Source: Cytophagales bacterium
GTDB taxonomy: Bacteria; Bacteroidota; Bacteroidia; Cytophagales; Cyclobacteriaceae
DNA length: 7,481 nucleotides
NCBI GenBank assembly: GCA_003500135.1
Contig: DNTA01000259.1
Span: forward strand, 1 to 7,481
Direction of reading: 5' to 3'
Positions 1-6,154 of the stretch are shown in pieces. The notes below the pieces were generated by a model that worked only from the letters and a program-made list of their open reading frames with translations, searched no databases and had not been told where the DNA came from. The translations under genes were made by a program, and so were the position numbers. Each line of letters starts with the position of its first letter. The stretch's first letter is position 1.

Positions 1-24
1 TATGAATAATTCCGGTTAATTACA

Positions 25-2469
25 CTATTCGTATTTGAGCGACCGGGCAGGGTTGACCATGGCCGCTTTGAGCGATTGAAAACTGGTGGTCAACCAGGCA
101 ATCACAAAAGTGATCAATCCGGCGTAGATATAAATCTCCACACCTATATCAATCTGGTATTTAAAGTCGCTCATCCACCAGTTTTTTATGAAAAATGAAC
201 ATGGAACTGCTATTACAAAGGCAATAGCCACCAACTTACTGAATTCTTTGGTTAGTAATATGATAATGTCTTTTGTGGATGCGCCCATCACCTTGCGGAT
301 CCCCATTTCTTTGGTCTTCTGCTGTGCAGTAAAAGCCGACAAGGCAAATAACCCCAAACAACCAATTACAATGGCAACGATAGAAAAGCCAAGGAATATT
401 TTTCCTACGCGTATTTCCCTGTTGTAAAACTCCATGAACTGATCATCCATAAAAGTGTAGCTGAATGGGTTTCCGGCTCCGACTTTCTGCCACACTTTTT
501 CCGATGCTTTGATCAGGTCCTGGGTATGGCCCGTTTGATATTTAATGGCAATGTAGCCATTGGCATCATCTATTCGCATGGCCAACGGGCCGATTTGTTC
601 TTTCAAAGATTGATAATGAAAGTCTTTTACCACTCCGATGACTTCCATTTTTGCAAGTCCATGCATAGGATTTTCCGGAGTGGGCATATCAATATATGTC
701 CTAACAGTTTTTCCTATTGGGTTTTTGTACCCAAGTCTTTTTGCCGCAGTCTCGTTTATGATGACAGCAGCAGTATCCGTGGCATGATCACGATCAAAGT
801 TCCTTCCCTTGATCAGCTTGATCCCCATGGTGTTCAGGTAATCATAATCTACGTTCCAGCTTTGCATCAATATGGCGTTGTCGTCCAACAATGGCCCCTC
901 ACCCCAAAAGGCAGTATTGGATCGCCACGATTGTACGGGCAGATAACCGGTTACAGATGCACTTTTAACATAGGGTTCTTTTTCTATTTCCTTTTTAAAT
1001 GTCTTTGTTTTATCATCAAGCGACCAGGCATCGTTGATCAACAGGATTTGATCCTTATGGAAACCCAGCTCCGTATTTTGAACAAACTGTAATTGCTTGT
1101 AAATAATGGCTGTGCCAATAAGCAAAAATATCGAAATGGTAAACTGGAATACCACAAGCCCTTTTCGCAGGAATGCCCCTCGTTTACCGGAATAAAGGCT
1201 GCCTTTGAGCACCACCGCGGGGTCGAATTTAGAAATATAGAATGCCGGATAACTACCCGCCAAAAGGCCTACTATGATCCAAACGCCGATAAGTACCAAA
1301 ATTGTATTGATGTTGGTAAGGTAGTCTATTGATAAGCTCTTTCCGGATATTTCATTGAAAAAGGGAAGGCTGAGTTCCAATAAACCTAGTGAAAGCACCA
1401 TGGCAAAGGCTGTGATCAGCATAGATTCTGTTAAAAACTGACCGATCAATTGCTTTTTAAATGAGCCCAGTACTTTTCTGATACCCACTTCTTTCGCCCT
1501 TGTGGCTGAACGCGCTGTGGCCAGGTTCATAAAATTGATACAGGCAATGATCAGAATAAAGCAAGCTACTGCGCCGAATAAATAGATATAAGTAGTGTTT
1601 CCGGTAGAGGTATAGTCGAATTCGAAATTGCGGCCCAAGTGTATGTCTGTAATCGGCTGCATATCGAAGGTCATCATTGAGCCTTTTTTGCCGGCTTCAT
1701 CCACGGTTTCTTCCACACCCATAAATTGTTTGGCCTGTGGATAAACATATTTTTCGCTTATCTGCTGGGTTTTCTCTAAAAAGGCCTCAGGGTCGGTACC
1801 TTCTTTTAACAACACATAAGTAGGGAAGTTATTGCTCAGCCATACACCGTTTTGAGCCTCTTCACGTGACGACATCGAGATCAGGATGTTATAAAAGACG
1901 TGTGCATTTTTTTTCGGATCCTTAAATACTGCCGTCACTTCACATTTACGTGTATTGTCCATAATAAGTGTCTGCCCGATCGGGTCTTCATCTCCAAAAT
2001 GCCTTTTGGCCACTGACTCGCATATTGCAATGGTATTCGGGCGGTTCAGGGCTGTTTTGGCTTCACCTTTTATAATTTCATAGGAGAAAATGTCAAAAAA
2101 GGTGCTGTCGGCATATATCACATGTTTTTCCTTCAGGTTCTGGTCTTCTCTTTTCACAAAAAAGTCACCGCTGTAGCTTAAACGAAGGGCGGATTCTACT
2201 TCGGGGTATTCACGCATCAATACATCTGCAAAAGGCGCAGGACTGAGCGGGCCGACAAAGCTATTATCTCCAAACTGTACATTGGATATCATTCGATAGA
2301 TACGGTCTTTATTCTCAAAGTGGCTGTCATAACTCACTTCATCAATAATAAAGAACATGATCAACAGAAAGCAGGTGATCCCCGTAGCCAGCCCAAGTAT
2401 ATTGATAACGCTGTAGAACCGTTGTTTTACAAGGTTTCTTAGTCCTATTTTTATAAAATTAAAAAACAT
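25..2469 (-). CDS. ABC transporter permease, duplicated FtsX/MacB type, 814 aa
   Basis: Inner-membrane subunit of an ABC exporter of the MacB/FtsX (type VII) superfamily, which couples cytoplasmic ATP hydrolysis to movements of periplasmic domains. The protein is two tandem MacB-like halves. Half one has a membrane helix at about residues 20-42, a periplasmic MacB_PCD-type domain to about 290 (with the MQPITDIHL stretch typical of Bacteroidota homologues), then helices near 293-316, 349-371 and 389-411. Half two repeats this with helices near 438-460, 691-715, 744-764 and 779-800. Each half carries the same cytoplasmic coupling motif, GIRKVLG after helix 2 and GIRKVMG after helix 6, as expected from internal duplication. 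E. coli MacB has one such half fused to its ATPase; here the ATPase is separate, encoded 21 bases upstream. The ATG at 2469 gives the usual N-terminus and no Shine-Dalgarno precedes it. The reading frame is intact. It is the last gene of the operon visible here. Family assignment is firm; substrate is unknown. Confidence 0.96.
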   Translation of the reverse strand: MFFNFIKIGLRNLVKQRFYSVINILGLATGITCFLLIMFFIIDEVSYDSHFENKDRIYRMISNVQFGDNSFVGPLSPAPFADVLMREYPEVESALRLSYSGDFFVKREDQNLKEKHVIYADSTFFDIFSYEIIKGEAKTALNRPNTIAICESVAKRHFGDEDPIGQTLIMDNTRKCEVTAVFKDPKKNAHVFYNILISMSSREEAQNGVWLSNNFPTYVLLKEGTDPEAFLEKTQQISEKYVYPQAKQFMGVEETVDEAGKKGSMMTFDMQPITDIHLGRNFEFDYTSTGNTTYIYLFGAVACFILIIACINFMNLATARSATRAKEVGIRKVLGSFKKQLIGQFLTESMLITAFAMVLSLGLLELSLPFFNEISGKSLSIDYLTNINTILVLIGVWIIVGLLAGSYPAFYISKFDPAVVLKGSLYSGKRGAFLRKGLVVFQFTISIFLLIGTAIIYKQLQFVQNTELGFHKDQILLINDAWSLDDKTKTFKKEIEKEPYVKSASVTGYLPVQSWRSNTAFWGEGPLLDDNAILMQSWNVDYDYLNTMGIKLIKGRNFDRDHATDTAAVIINETAAKRLGYKNPIGKTVRTYIDMPTPENPMHGLAKMEVIGVVKDFHYQSLKEQIGPLAMRIDDANGYIAIKYQTGHTQDLIKASEKVWQKVGAGNPFSYTFMDDQFMEFYNREIRVGKIFLGFSIVAIVIGCLGLFALSAFTAQQKTKEMGIRKVMGASTKDIIILLTKEFSKLVAIAFVIAVPCSFFIKNWWMSDFKYQIDIGVEIYIYAGLITFVIAWLTTSFQSLKAAMVNPARSLKYE

Positions 2470-2490
2470 AATTGCTCTGTTTGAGGTGAA

Positions 2491-3180
2491 TTATACGTGA
2501 AAGGCCTCTTTTATATTTTCAGTGACAATCTTGCCATCAAACAGGTTTACTGTCCTATAGGCATAGTTGGCATCATACGGTGAGTGCGTCACCATGGCGA
2601 TAGTAGTGCCCGATTGATTGAGTTCTGAAAGCAGGTTCATCACCTCTTCACCATTGGTAGAGTCGAGGTTACCGGTCGGCTCATCGGCTAAAATCAACGC
2701 AGGGTTGGCTATAATAGCCCTGGAAATGGCTACACGTTGCTGCTGACCTCCCGATAACTGCTGGGGGTAGTGGTTTTTGCGGTGCATGATATTCATGAGT
2801 TCCAGCGCTTCCTCAACACGTTCTTTCCGTTCTTTTGCAGGGGTTTTTAAATAGAGGAGCGGTAGTTCAACATTTTCAAATACCGATAATTCGTCGATCA
2901 GGTTGAAGCTTTGGAAAACGAAGCCAATGTGTCCTTTTCGAAGGTCAGCTCTTTGCCGTTCGCTATATCCGGCTACTTCCTTTTCGCCAAACTTATAGCT
3001 TCCGTTATTCGGGCTGTCGAGCATACCGATTATATTGAGCAGGGTAGATTTACCACAACCTGACGGGCCCATGATAGCTATGAATTCTCCTTTTTTAATA
3101 TGCAGGCTGATATTGTCCAGCGCAGTGGTCTCCACTTCATCAGTGGTGTAGATCTTTGAAATATCGGTTAATTGTATCAT
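2491..3180 (-). CDS. ABC transporter ATP-binding protein, MacB/LolD family, 229 aa
   Basis: Cytoplasmic nucleotide-binding subunit that powers the neighbouring permease. All catalytic motifs are intact and in order: Walker A GPSGCGKST (residues 38-46), Q-loop glutamine at 90 in FVFQSFNLI, ABC signature LSGGQQQR (142-149), Walker B LILADEP with catalytic Glu167, D-loop LDS (172-174) and switch His199. The length and the VETTALDNISLHIKKGEF opening match the MacB/LolD/FtsE group rather than importer ATPases. It sits between the adaptor gene (14 bases upstream) and the permease gene (21 bases downstream), so the three are very probably co-transcribed and form one complex. The start at 3180 puts the first strand of the fold directly after Met; no Shine-Dalgarno is seen, which is normal for Bacteroidota. 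LolD (lipoprotein release) is the main alternative subfamily, but a linked HlyD-type adaptor favours MacAB-like export. Confidence 0.97.
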   Translation of the reverse strand: MIQLTDISKIYTTDEVETTALDNISLHIKKGEFIAIMGPSGCGKSTLLNIIGMLDSPNNGSYKFGEKEVAGYSERQRADLRKGHIGFVFQSFNLIDELSVFENVELPLLYLKTPAKERKERVEEALELMNIMHRKNHYPQQLSGGQQQRVAISRAIIANPALILADEPTGNLDSTNGEEVMNLLSELNQSGTTIAMVTHSPYDANYAYRTVNLFDGKIVTENIKEAFHV

Positions 3181-3194
3181 AATGGTATTGTTTT

Positions 3195-4445
3195 CTATTC
3201 GAGAATTATTACATCTTTATCATTAAAAGGATCATAGGTTGAAGTGATGATCTGGTCCCCGGGTTCAAGGCCATCGACCACCTCATAATATTGAAGGTTC
3301 TTTCTTCCGAGTTTGATCTCCTTCCTGACCGCTTTATCGCTGTTTTCACCAATTACATACGCCCATTGGCCGGCAGTAGACTGAAAATAAGAACCTCTCG
3401 GTACCAGTAAGGCTTCTTTAGATTTGCTCAGAGCTATCGTCAGGCGAACACTAAGGCCACGCTTGATGTCCTTTGGAATTTCTTCCAAAAAGGCGAGGTC
3501 TGCTTCAAATACCCCGTTGGATACATTCGGATAAATTTTAGTGATCCTCAGTGGATGTTTTTTATTATCATAGGTAAAAGAGGCATCAAGTCCGGTATCT
3601 ATTTGTGAAAGATAAATTTCGTCGATTTCAGCACGTACTTTAAAGCTGCCTAATTCGTCTACCTGCCCGAGTCGCTGACCGGGGGAAACAGACTGCCCGA
3701 GCTCTAACTGTGGGGTGGACAAAATGCCATTAATTGGGGCTTTAATTGTAAGGTTTTCCAACATGCGGCCAACTGTGGCAAGGCTTTGAACCATTCTTTT
3801 TTCCGATTCGTTGAGCTGACGCAATTGATCAGCAACTGACATGGAATCCTTCAGGAATGATTCATACGTATATTCCCTTCGTCGAAGGTTATATAGATAT
3901 TCTTCTTCCACAGCCTCAAAGTCTTCTTTCGAAATAAGGTCGTCTTCAAAAAGGGCCTTATTACGTTCATATCTTGGTTTTAATAAGTTAATGCGATAAT
4001 CGATCTCAGCAAGTTGTGTTTGTAGGCTTAGGCTATTTTGCTCCATTGATAACCTGGTATTGCGAAGCAGGTTAATTTGTTCATAAAGCTGTGCTTCGCG
4101 GTTTAACACGTCGAGCTGCACGGCGGTGTTATTGAGCGTCATGATAACATCACCTTTTTCCACAATTGCACCGGATTTTAAGTGAATATCCTGGATCACA
4201 CCACCTTCTATAGCATCCAGATAACGCGTGTGATAGGGTACAACGGTACCATCTTCCACAATGGTTTCCTGAAATGATCCAACTACCACATTGCCAATCG
4301 TTACCTTTTCACGATCAACCTTCTGTGAGGTCTGGCGATCAGCAAAAAGGAACTGGTAGCTGATAAATAAGAATGCCAAAACGCCTAAACTGATTAGGGT
4401 TATACGTTGTGGGGTCCATTTTTTCTTTTGTATTATCCGGTCCAT
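3195..4445 (-). CDS. Periplasmic adaptor (HlyD/MacA-like membrane fusion protein), 416 aa
   Basis: Membrane fusion protein expected to bridge the inner-membrane ABC permease to an outer-membrane channel. A positively charged N-terminus (KKK at 7-9) is followed by one membrane helix at about 15-34; there is no lipobox, so it is an uncleaved anchor. The first lipoyl-type half is near residues 75-106 (GGVIQDIHLKSGAIVEKGD), then a long alpha-helical hairpin at about 108-230, the second lipoyl half near 232-260 (LTIKAPINGILS), and beta-barrel plus membrane-proximal domains to the end. At the expected hairpin tip the sequence R161-x3-L165-x6-S172 matches the RLS motif that TolC-docking adaptors use to contact their channel. 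First gene of the operon, starting 26 bases downstream of the predicted sigma-54 transcription start. The ATG at 4445 follows a run of T in the mRNA and lacks a Shine-Dalgarno. The family is clear; the precise efflux substrate is not. Confidence 0.95.
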   Translation of the reverse strand: MDRIIQKKKWTPQRITLISLGVLAFLFISYQFLFADRQTSQKVDREKVTIGNVVVGSFQETIVEDGTVVPYHTRYLDAIEGGVIQDIHLKSGAIVEKGDVIMTLNNTAVQLDVLNREAQLYEQINLLRNTRLSMEQNSLSLQTQLAEIDYRINLLKPRYERNKALFEDDLISKEDFEAVEEEYLYNLRRREYTYESFLKDSMSVADQLRQLNESEKRMVQSLATVGRMLENLTIKAPINGILSTPQLELGQSVSPGQRLGQVDELGSFKVRAEIDEIYLSQIDTGLDASFTYDNKKHPLRITKIYPNVSNGVFEADLAFLEEIPKDIKRGLSVRLTIALSKSKEALLVPRGSYFQSTAGQWAYVIGENSDKAVRKEIKLGRKNLQYYEVVDGLEPGDQIITSTYDPFNDKDVIILE

Positions 4446-4480
4446 AAAAAAATATTTGGCAATCTTAGTCGTTAAGTATA

Positions 4481-4497
4481 TGCCAATAGTGGCGCCA
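4481..4497 (-). promoter_or_regulatory. Candidate sigma-54 (-24/-12) promoter for the export operon
   Basis: Read on the minus strand, 4497 down to 4482 gives TGGCGCCACTATTGGC, to be compared with the sigma-54 consensus TGGCACGnnnnTTGCW. The -24 TGGC is exact and TTG lies at the correct spacing, but the base after TTG is G rather than C; alternatively the GC dinucleotide is present with one extra base of spacing. The start of transcription would be near 4471, 26 bases before the adaptor ATG. No TTTG / TAnnTTTG-type housekeeping promoter was found on this strand between here and 4445. The divergent neighbour encodes a sigma-54 activator, which raises the prior. The match is imperfect and the element overlaps a palindrome, so it could instead be an operator. 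Confidence 0.4.
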
Positions 4498-4506
4498 CTT
4501 TTGTTA
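4481..4506. repeat. Imperfect 26-bp dyad with perfect 12-bp core AGTGGCGCCACT
   Basis: Bases 4488-4499 are a perfect palindrome, AGTGGCGCCACT, centred between 4493 and 4494. Continuing outward, 10 of 13 base pairs of the 26-bp element are symmetric (mismatches at 4482/4505, 4483/4504 and 4487/4500). Because of the symmetry both strands carry a -24/-12-like string: the minus strand as annotated separately, and the plus strand as TGGCGCCACTTTTGTT (4490-4505). It may be a bidirectional promoter core or the binding site of a dimeric regulator. The symmetry is plainly visible; the function is inferred. Confidence 0.55.
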
Positions 4507-4515
4507 ATAATTGGT

Positions 4516-4528
4516 AATCAACTATTTA
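4516..4528 (+). promoter_or_regulatory. Candidate IHF/HU-type DNA-bending site
   Basis: AATCAACTATTTA matches the E. coli IHF consensus WATCAAnnnnTTR at every specified position. It lies between the candidate sigma-54 promoter (4481-4497) and the tandem palindromes (4553-4588), where IHF bends DNA in classical sigma-54 promoters. Relative to a start near 4471 it spans about -45 to -57. Bacteroidota have HU/IHF-family proteins, but their sequence preference need not equal that of E. coli IHF, and the surrounding DNA is AT-rich, which raises the chance of a fortuitous match. Confidence 0.35.
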
Positions 4529-4542
4529 TATGTATTACATAT
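4528..4542. repeat. 15-bp perfect inverted repeat ATATGTA-T-TACATAT
   Basis: Two 7-bp arms, ATATGTA (4528-4534) and TACATAT (4536-4542), flank a single T. The arrangement is typical of sites for dimeric helix-turn-helix proteins. It sits between the candidate promoter and the tandem GC-richer palindromes, sharing one base with the IHF-like match. AT-rich palindromes of this size arise by chance more readily than GC-rich ones, so functional weight is modest. Confidence 0.45.
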
Positions 4543-4552
4543 TGTACGTTTC

Positions 4553-4588
4553 CGTTCAACAATGAACGTGGGCGTCCGCCAGCGGACG
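4553..4588. promoter_or_regulatory. Tandem 16-bp palindromes, candidate enhancer (UAS) for the NtrC-type regulator
   Basis: CGTTCAACAATGAACG (4553-4568, 6-bp arms) and CGTCCGCCAGCGGACG (4573-4588, 7-bp arms) are both palindromes, identical at 10 of 16 positions, and fit one pattern: CGTYCR, four bases, YGRACG. Their starts are exactly 20 bp apart, near two helical turns, so dimers bound to both would lie on almost the same face. From a minus-strand start near 4471 their centres fall at about -90 and -110, the usual distance for enhancers of NtrC-family activators. The activator gene starts 172 bases away and encodes a Fis-type DNA-binding domain that would recognise such a dyad. An alternative is a transcript hairpin or a dispersed genomic palindrome; no T-tract follows, so it is not a terminator. 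Confidence 0.5.
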
Positions 4589-4703
4589 GTTGAGCGGTTG
4601 GATTTATTGATAAACGGTTAACCATATGTGTGTTTTGCAATTGGACAAAGTAAGTTCCACCACTATAATTAAGCAATAATGATGGGCTATTGGCCATATA
4701 CCT

Positions 4704-4734
4704 TTTGCCGGAGCCAGATTTTTATGCATATTTG
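4704..4734 (+). promoter_or_regulatory. Candidate Bacteroidota housekeeping promoter for the two-component operon
   Basis: TTTG at 4704-4707 and CATATTTG at 4727-4734 are separated by 19 bases. This resembles the Bacteroidota primary sigma factor pattern, TTTG near -33 and TAnnTTTG near -7, with one mismatch in the second box. The start would fall about 20 bases before the ATG at 4760. The location supports 4760 as the true start of the regulator, because the upstream in-frame ATG at 4679 would lie outside this transcript. The elements are short, so the call is moderate at best. Confidence 0.4.
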
Positions 4735-4759
4735 GTACCTGACATTTATTATTGCATAC

Positions 4760-6154
4760 ATGGGTGATAAGAGTGAAAAAAGCGGCAAGATTTTGATTGT
4801 CGACGATAATGAAGATTTACTAAGGGCAGCCAGAATGTTTTTGAAAAGACATTTTGAGCAGGTTGATATAGAAAAAAATCCGGAAGCTATTCCAACCCTC
4901 ATTAAAAATGAGCAGTATGACGTGATCATGCTCGACATGAACTTTACCAAAGATGTGAGCAGTGGTCACGAAGGATTTTTATGGTTGGGGAAAATACTTG
5001 AGATTGACCCGGCGGCCTCTGTGGTGTTAATTACGGCCTATGGAGATGTTCGTATGGCTGTGCGGGCCATCAAAGAAGGGGCCACTGATTTTGTTTTAAA
5101 ACCCTGGGATAATGACAAATTGCTTGCGACGCTTTATTCTGCTATGCGGTTGCATGAAAGCCGTGAGGAAGTGATCAACCTGCGGGAACAACAAAAGTTT
5201 ATGCAGCGCGATGCCGACAGCCGGTATCAGGAGGTAATAGGCAAAAGTGCGTCAATGACCAAAATTTTCAATACCCTCGACAAAGTGGCAGCCACAGATG
5301 CCAATGTATTGATTTTGGGGGAAAATGGCACGGGTAAAGAAGTGATTGCCAGGGCTATTCATCGTGCTTCTCATCGTTCCGAAAAAGCATTTATTGGAGT
5401 AGATGTCGGCGCTCTGTCTGAAAATTTATTTGAAAGTGAACTTTTTGGTCATAAAAAAGGGGCATTTACCGATGCCAAAGAAGACAAGCCTGGACGATTT
5501 GAAATGGCTGAAAAGGGCACTCTGTTTCTTGATGAGATCACGAATATTTCATTGCCTATTCAGGCCAAATTATTATCAGTACTGCAAAACCGAACGGTAA
5601 CGCGTGTCGGATCCAATAAAAGCAAACCCATCGACATAAGGCTGATAAGCGCTACCAATCAAAACCTTAATGAAATGGTAAGTAGTGGCCAGTTCAGACA
5701 GGATCTTATGTACCGCATCAATACGATTGAAATACATTTGCCTCCATTAAGGGAACGCCAGGAAGATATACCGCTTTTGGCCAATCATTTTCTGCAGGTT
5801 TATGCCCGAAAGTATAATAAGCAGGTAACCACAATTAATGAAGCCGCTTTGACACGCATGACAAAATATGAATGGCCGGGTAATGTGAGAGAGTTACAAC
5901 ATGCAGTAGAGCGTGCGGTAATTATGAGTGAAGGCCATATTTTAAAGCCCGAAGATTTTTATTTTGGCGCCTCAACTTCTGCAAAGCAGGAAAATCCCCA
6001 CGTGAAATTAGAAGATTTCCATTTGGAAGAGGTGGAAAAGATCTTGATTCGAAAAGTATTACAGAAATATGATGGCAACATTACCCAGGCCGCCAATGAA
6101 CTGGGGCTGACGAGATCTTCACTTTATCGTAGATTGGAAAAATATGGGTTATAG
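4760..6154 (+). CDS. Sigma-54-dependent response regulator, NtrC family, 464 aa
   Basis: Transcription activator that uses ATP to open sigma-54 RNA polymerase complexes when phosphorylated. The receiver domain spans about 8-125 with acidic pair Asp15/Asp16, phospho-acceptor Asp59, Thr92 and Lys114. The AAA+ domain, about 158-395, has Walker A GENGTGKE (187-194), the sigma-54 contact loop as GAFTDA (234-239) instead of GAFTGA, Walker B GTLFLDEI (253-260), arginine-finger region FRQDLMYR (Arg313, Arg319) and WPGNVREL (372-379). The Fis-type helix-turn-helix occupies about 425-464 (ITQAANELGLTRSSLYRRL). The ATG at 4760 is chosen because MGDKSEKSGKILIVDDNE is a normal receiver start; an in-frame ATG at 4679 would add 27 unusual hydrophobic residues and lies upstream of the candidate promoter. 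Its stop overlaps the kinase start by 11 bases, implying translational coupling, and it is divergent from the exporter operon, its likely target. Confidence 0.96.
   Translation: MGDKSEKSGKILIVDDNEDLLRAARMFLKRHFEQVDIEKNPEAIPTLIKNEQYDVIMLDMNFTKDVSSGHEGFLWLGKILEIDPAASVVLITAYGDVRMAVRAIKEGATDFVLKPWDNDKLLATLYSAMRLHESREEVINLREQQKFMQRDADSRYQEVIGKSASMTKIFNTLDKVAATDANVLILGENGTGKEVIARAIHRASHRSEKAFIGVDVGALSENLFESELFGHKKGAFTDAKEDKPGRFEMAEKGTLFLDEITNISLPIQAKLLSVLQNRTVTRVGSNKSKPIDIRLISATNQNLNEMVSSGQFRQDLMYRINTIEIHLPPLRERQEDIPLLANHFLQVYARKYNKQVTTINEAALTRMTKYEWPGNVRELQHAVERAVIMSEGHILKPEDFYFGASTSAKQENPHVKLEDFHLEEVEKILIRKVLQKYDGNITQAANELGLTRSSLYRRLEKYGL

Larger units (their letters stand above)
4446..4759. promoter_or_regulatory. 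Divergent intergenic control region
   Basis: This 314-base gap separates the start codons of the minus-strand export operon and the plus-strand two-component operon and is the only sizeable non-coding stretch here. It is mostly AT-rich but contains, from left to right, an imperfect 26-bp dyad with a 12-bp perfect core (4481-4506), an IHF-like match (4516-4528), a 15-bp AT-rich inverted repeat (4528-4542), two related 16-bp palindromes (4553-4568 and 4573-4588), three copies of CGGTTR (4587, 4595, 4615), GGTTAACC (4616-4623) and a Bacteroidota-style promoter (4704-4734). No small gene or RNA gene was recognised in it. Density of symmetry fits a two-sided regulatory region; individual assignments are inferences. 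Confidence 0.75.

Noticed and set aside
526..1092. Long open frame (188 codons) on the plus strand inside the permease gene
   Set aside because: It is antisense to a well-supported permease, its translation is low in recognisable structure and it shows no family motif; the same holds for the shorter plus-strand frames at 188-427 and 1093-1332.
4573..4588. GC-rich hairpin as an intrinsic terminator
   Set aside because: No T-tract follows on either strand and it lies upstream of both divergent operons rather than at a gene end.
4641..4669. TTGGAC, 17 bases, TATAAT: an E. coli-like sigma-70 promoter
   Set aside because: The TATAAT is perfect and the spacing ideal, but Bacteroidota primary sigma factors do not favour this form, the -35 box matches poorly and it would leave a leader of about 80 bases. 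The TTTG/CATATTTG pair fits better; it remains a weak alternative.
4691..4709. TTGGCCATATACCTTTTGCC as a plus-strand sigma-54 promoter
   Set aside because: GG and GC are three bases too far apart for the strict -24/-12 spacing.
4679..4759. In-frame ATG at 4679 as the start of the regulator
   Set aside because: It would add 27 residues rich in Trp, Tyr and Phe that do not belong to a receiver domain, and it lies upstream of the best promoter candidate; 4760 gives a standard N-terminus.
4687..4950. Minus-strand open frame of 87 codons over the start of the regulator gene
   Set aside because: It lies antisense to the conserved receiver domain and has no motif of its own. The small frames at 5403-5600 (plus) and 6897-7103 (minus) are likewise shadows of the regulator and kinase.
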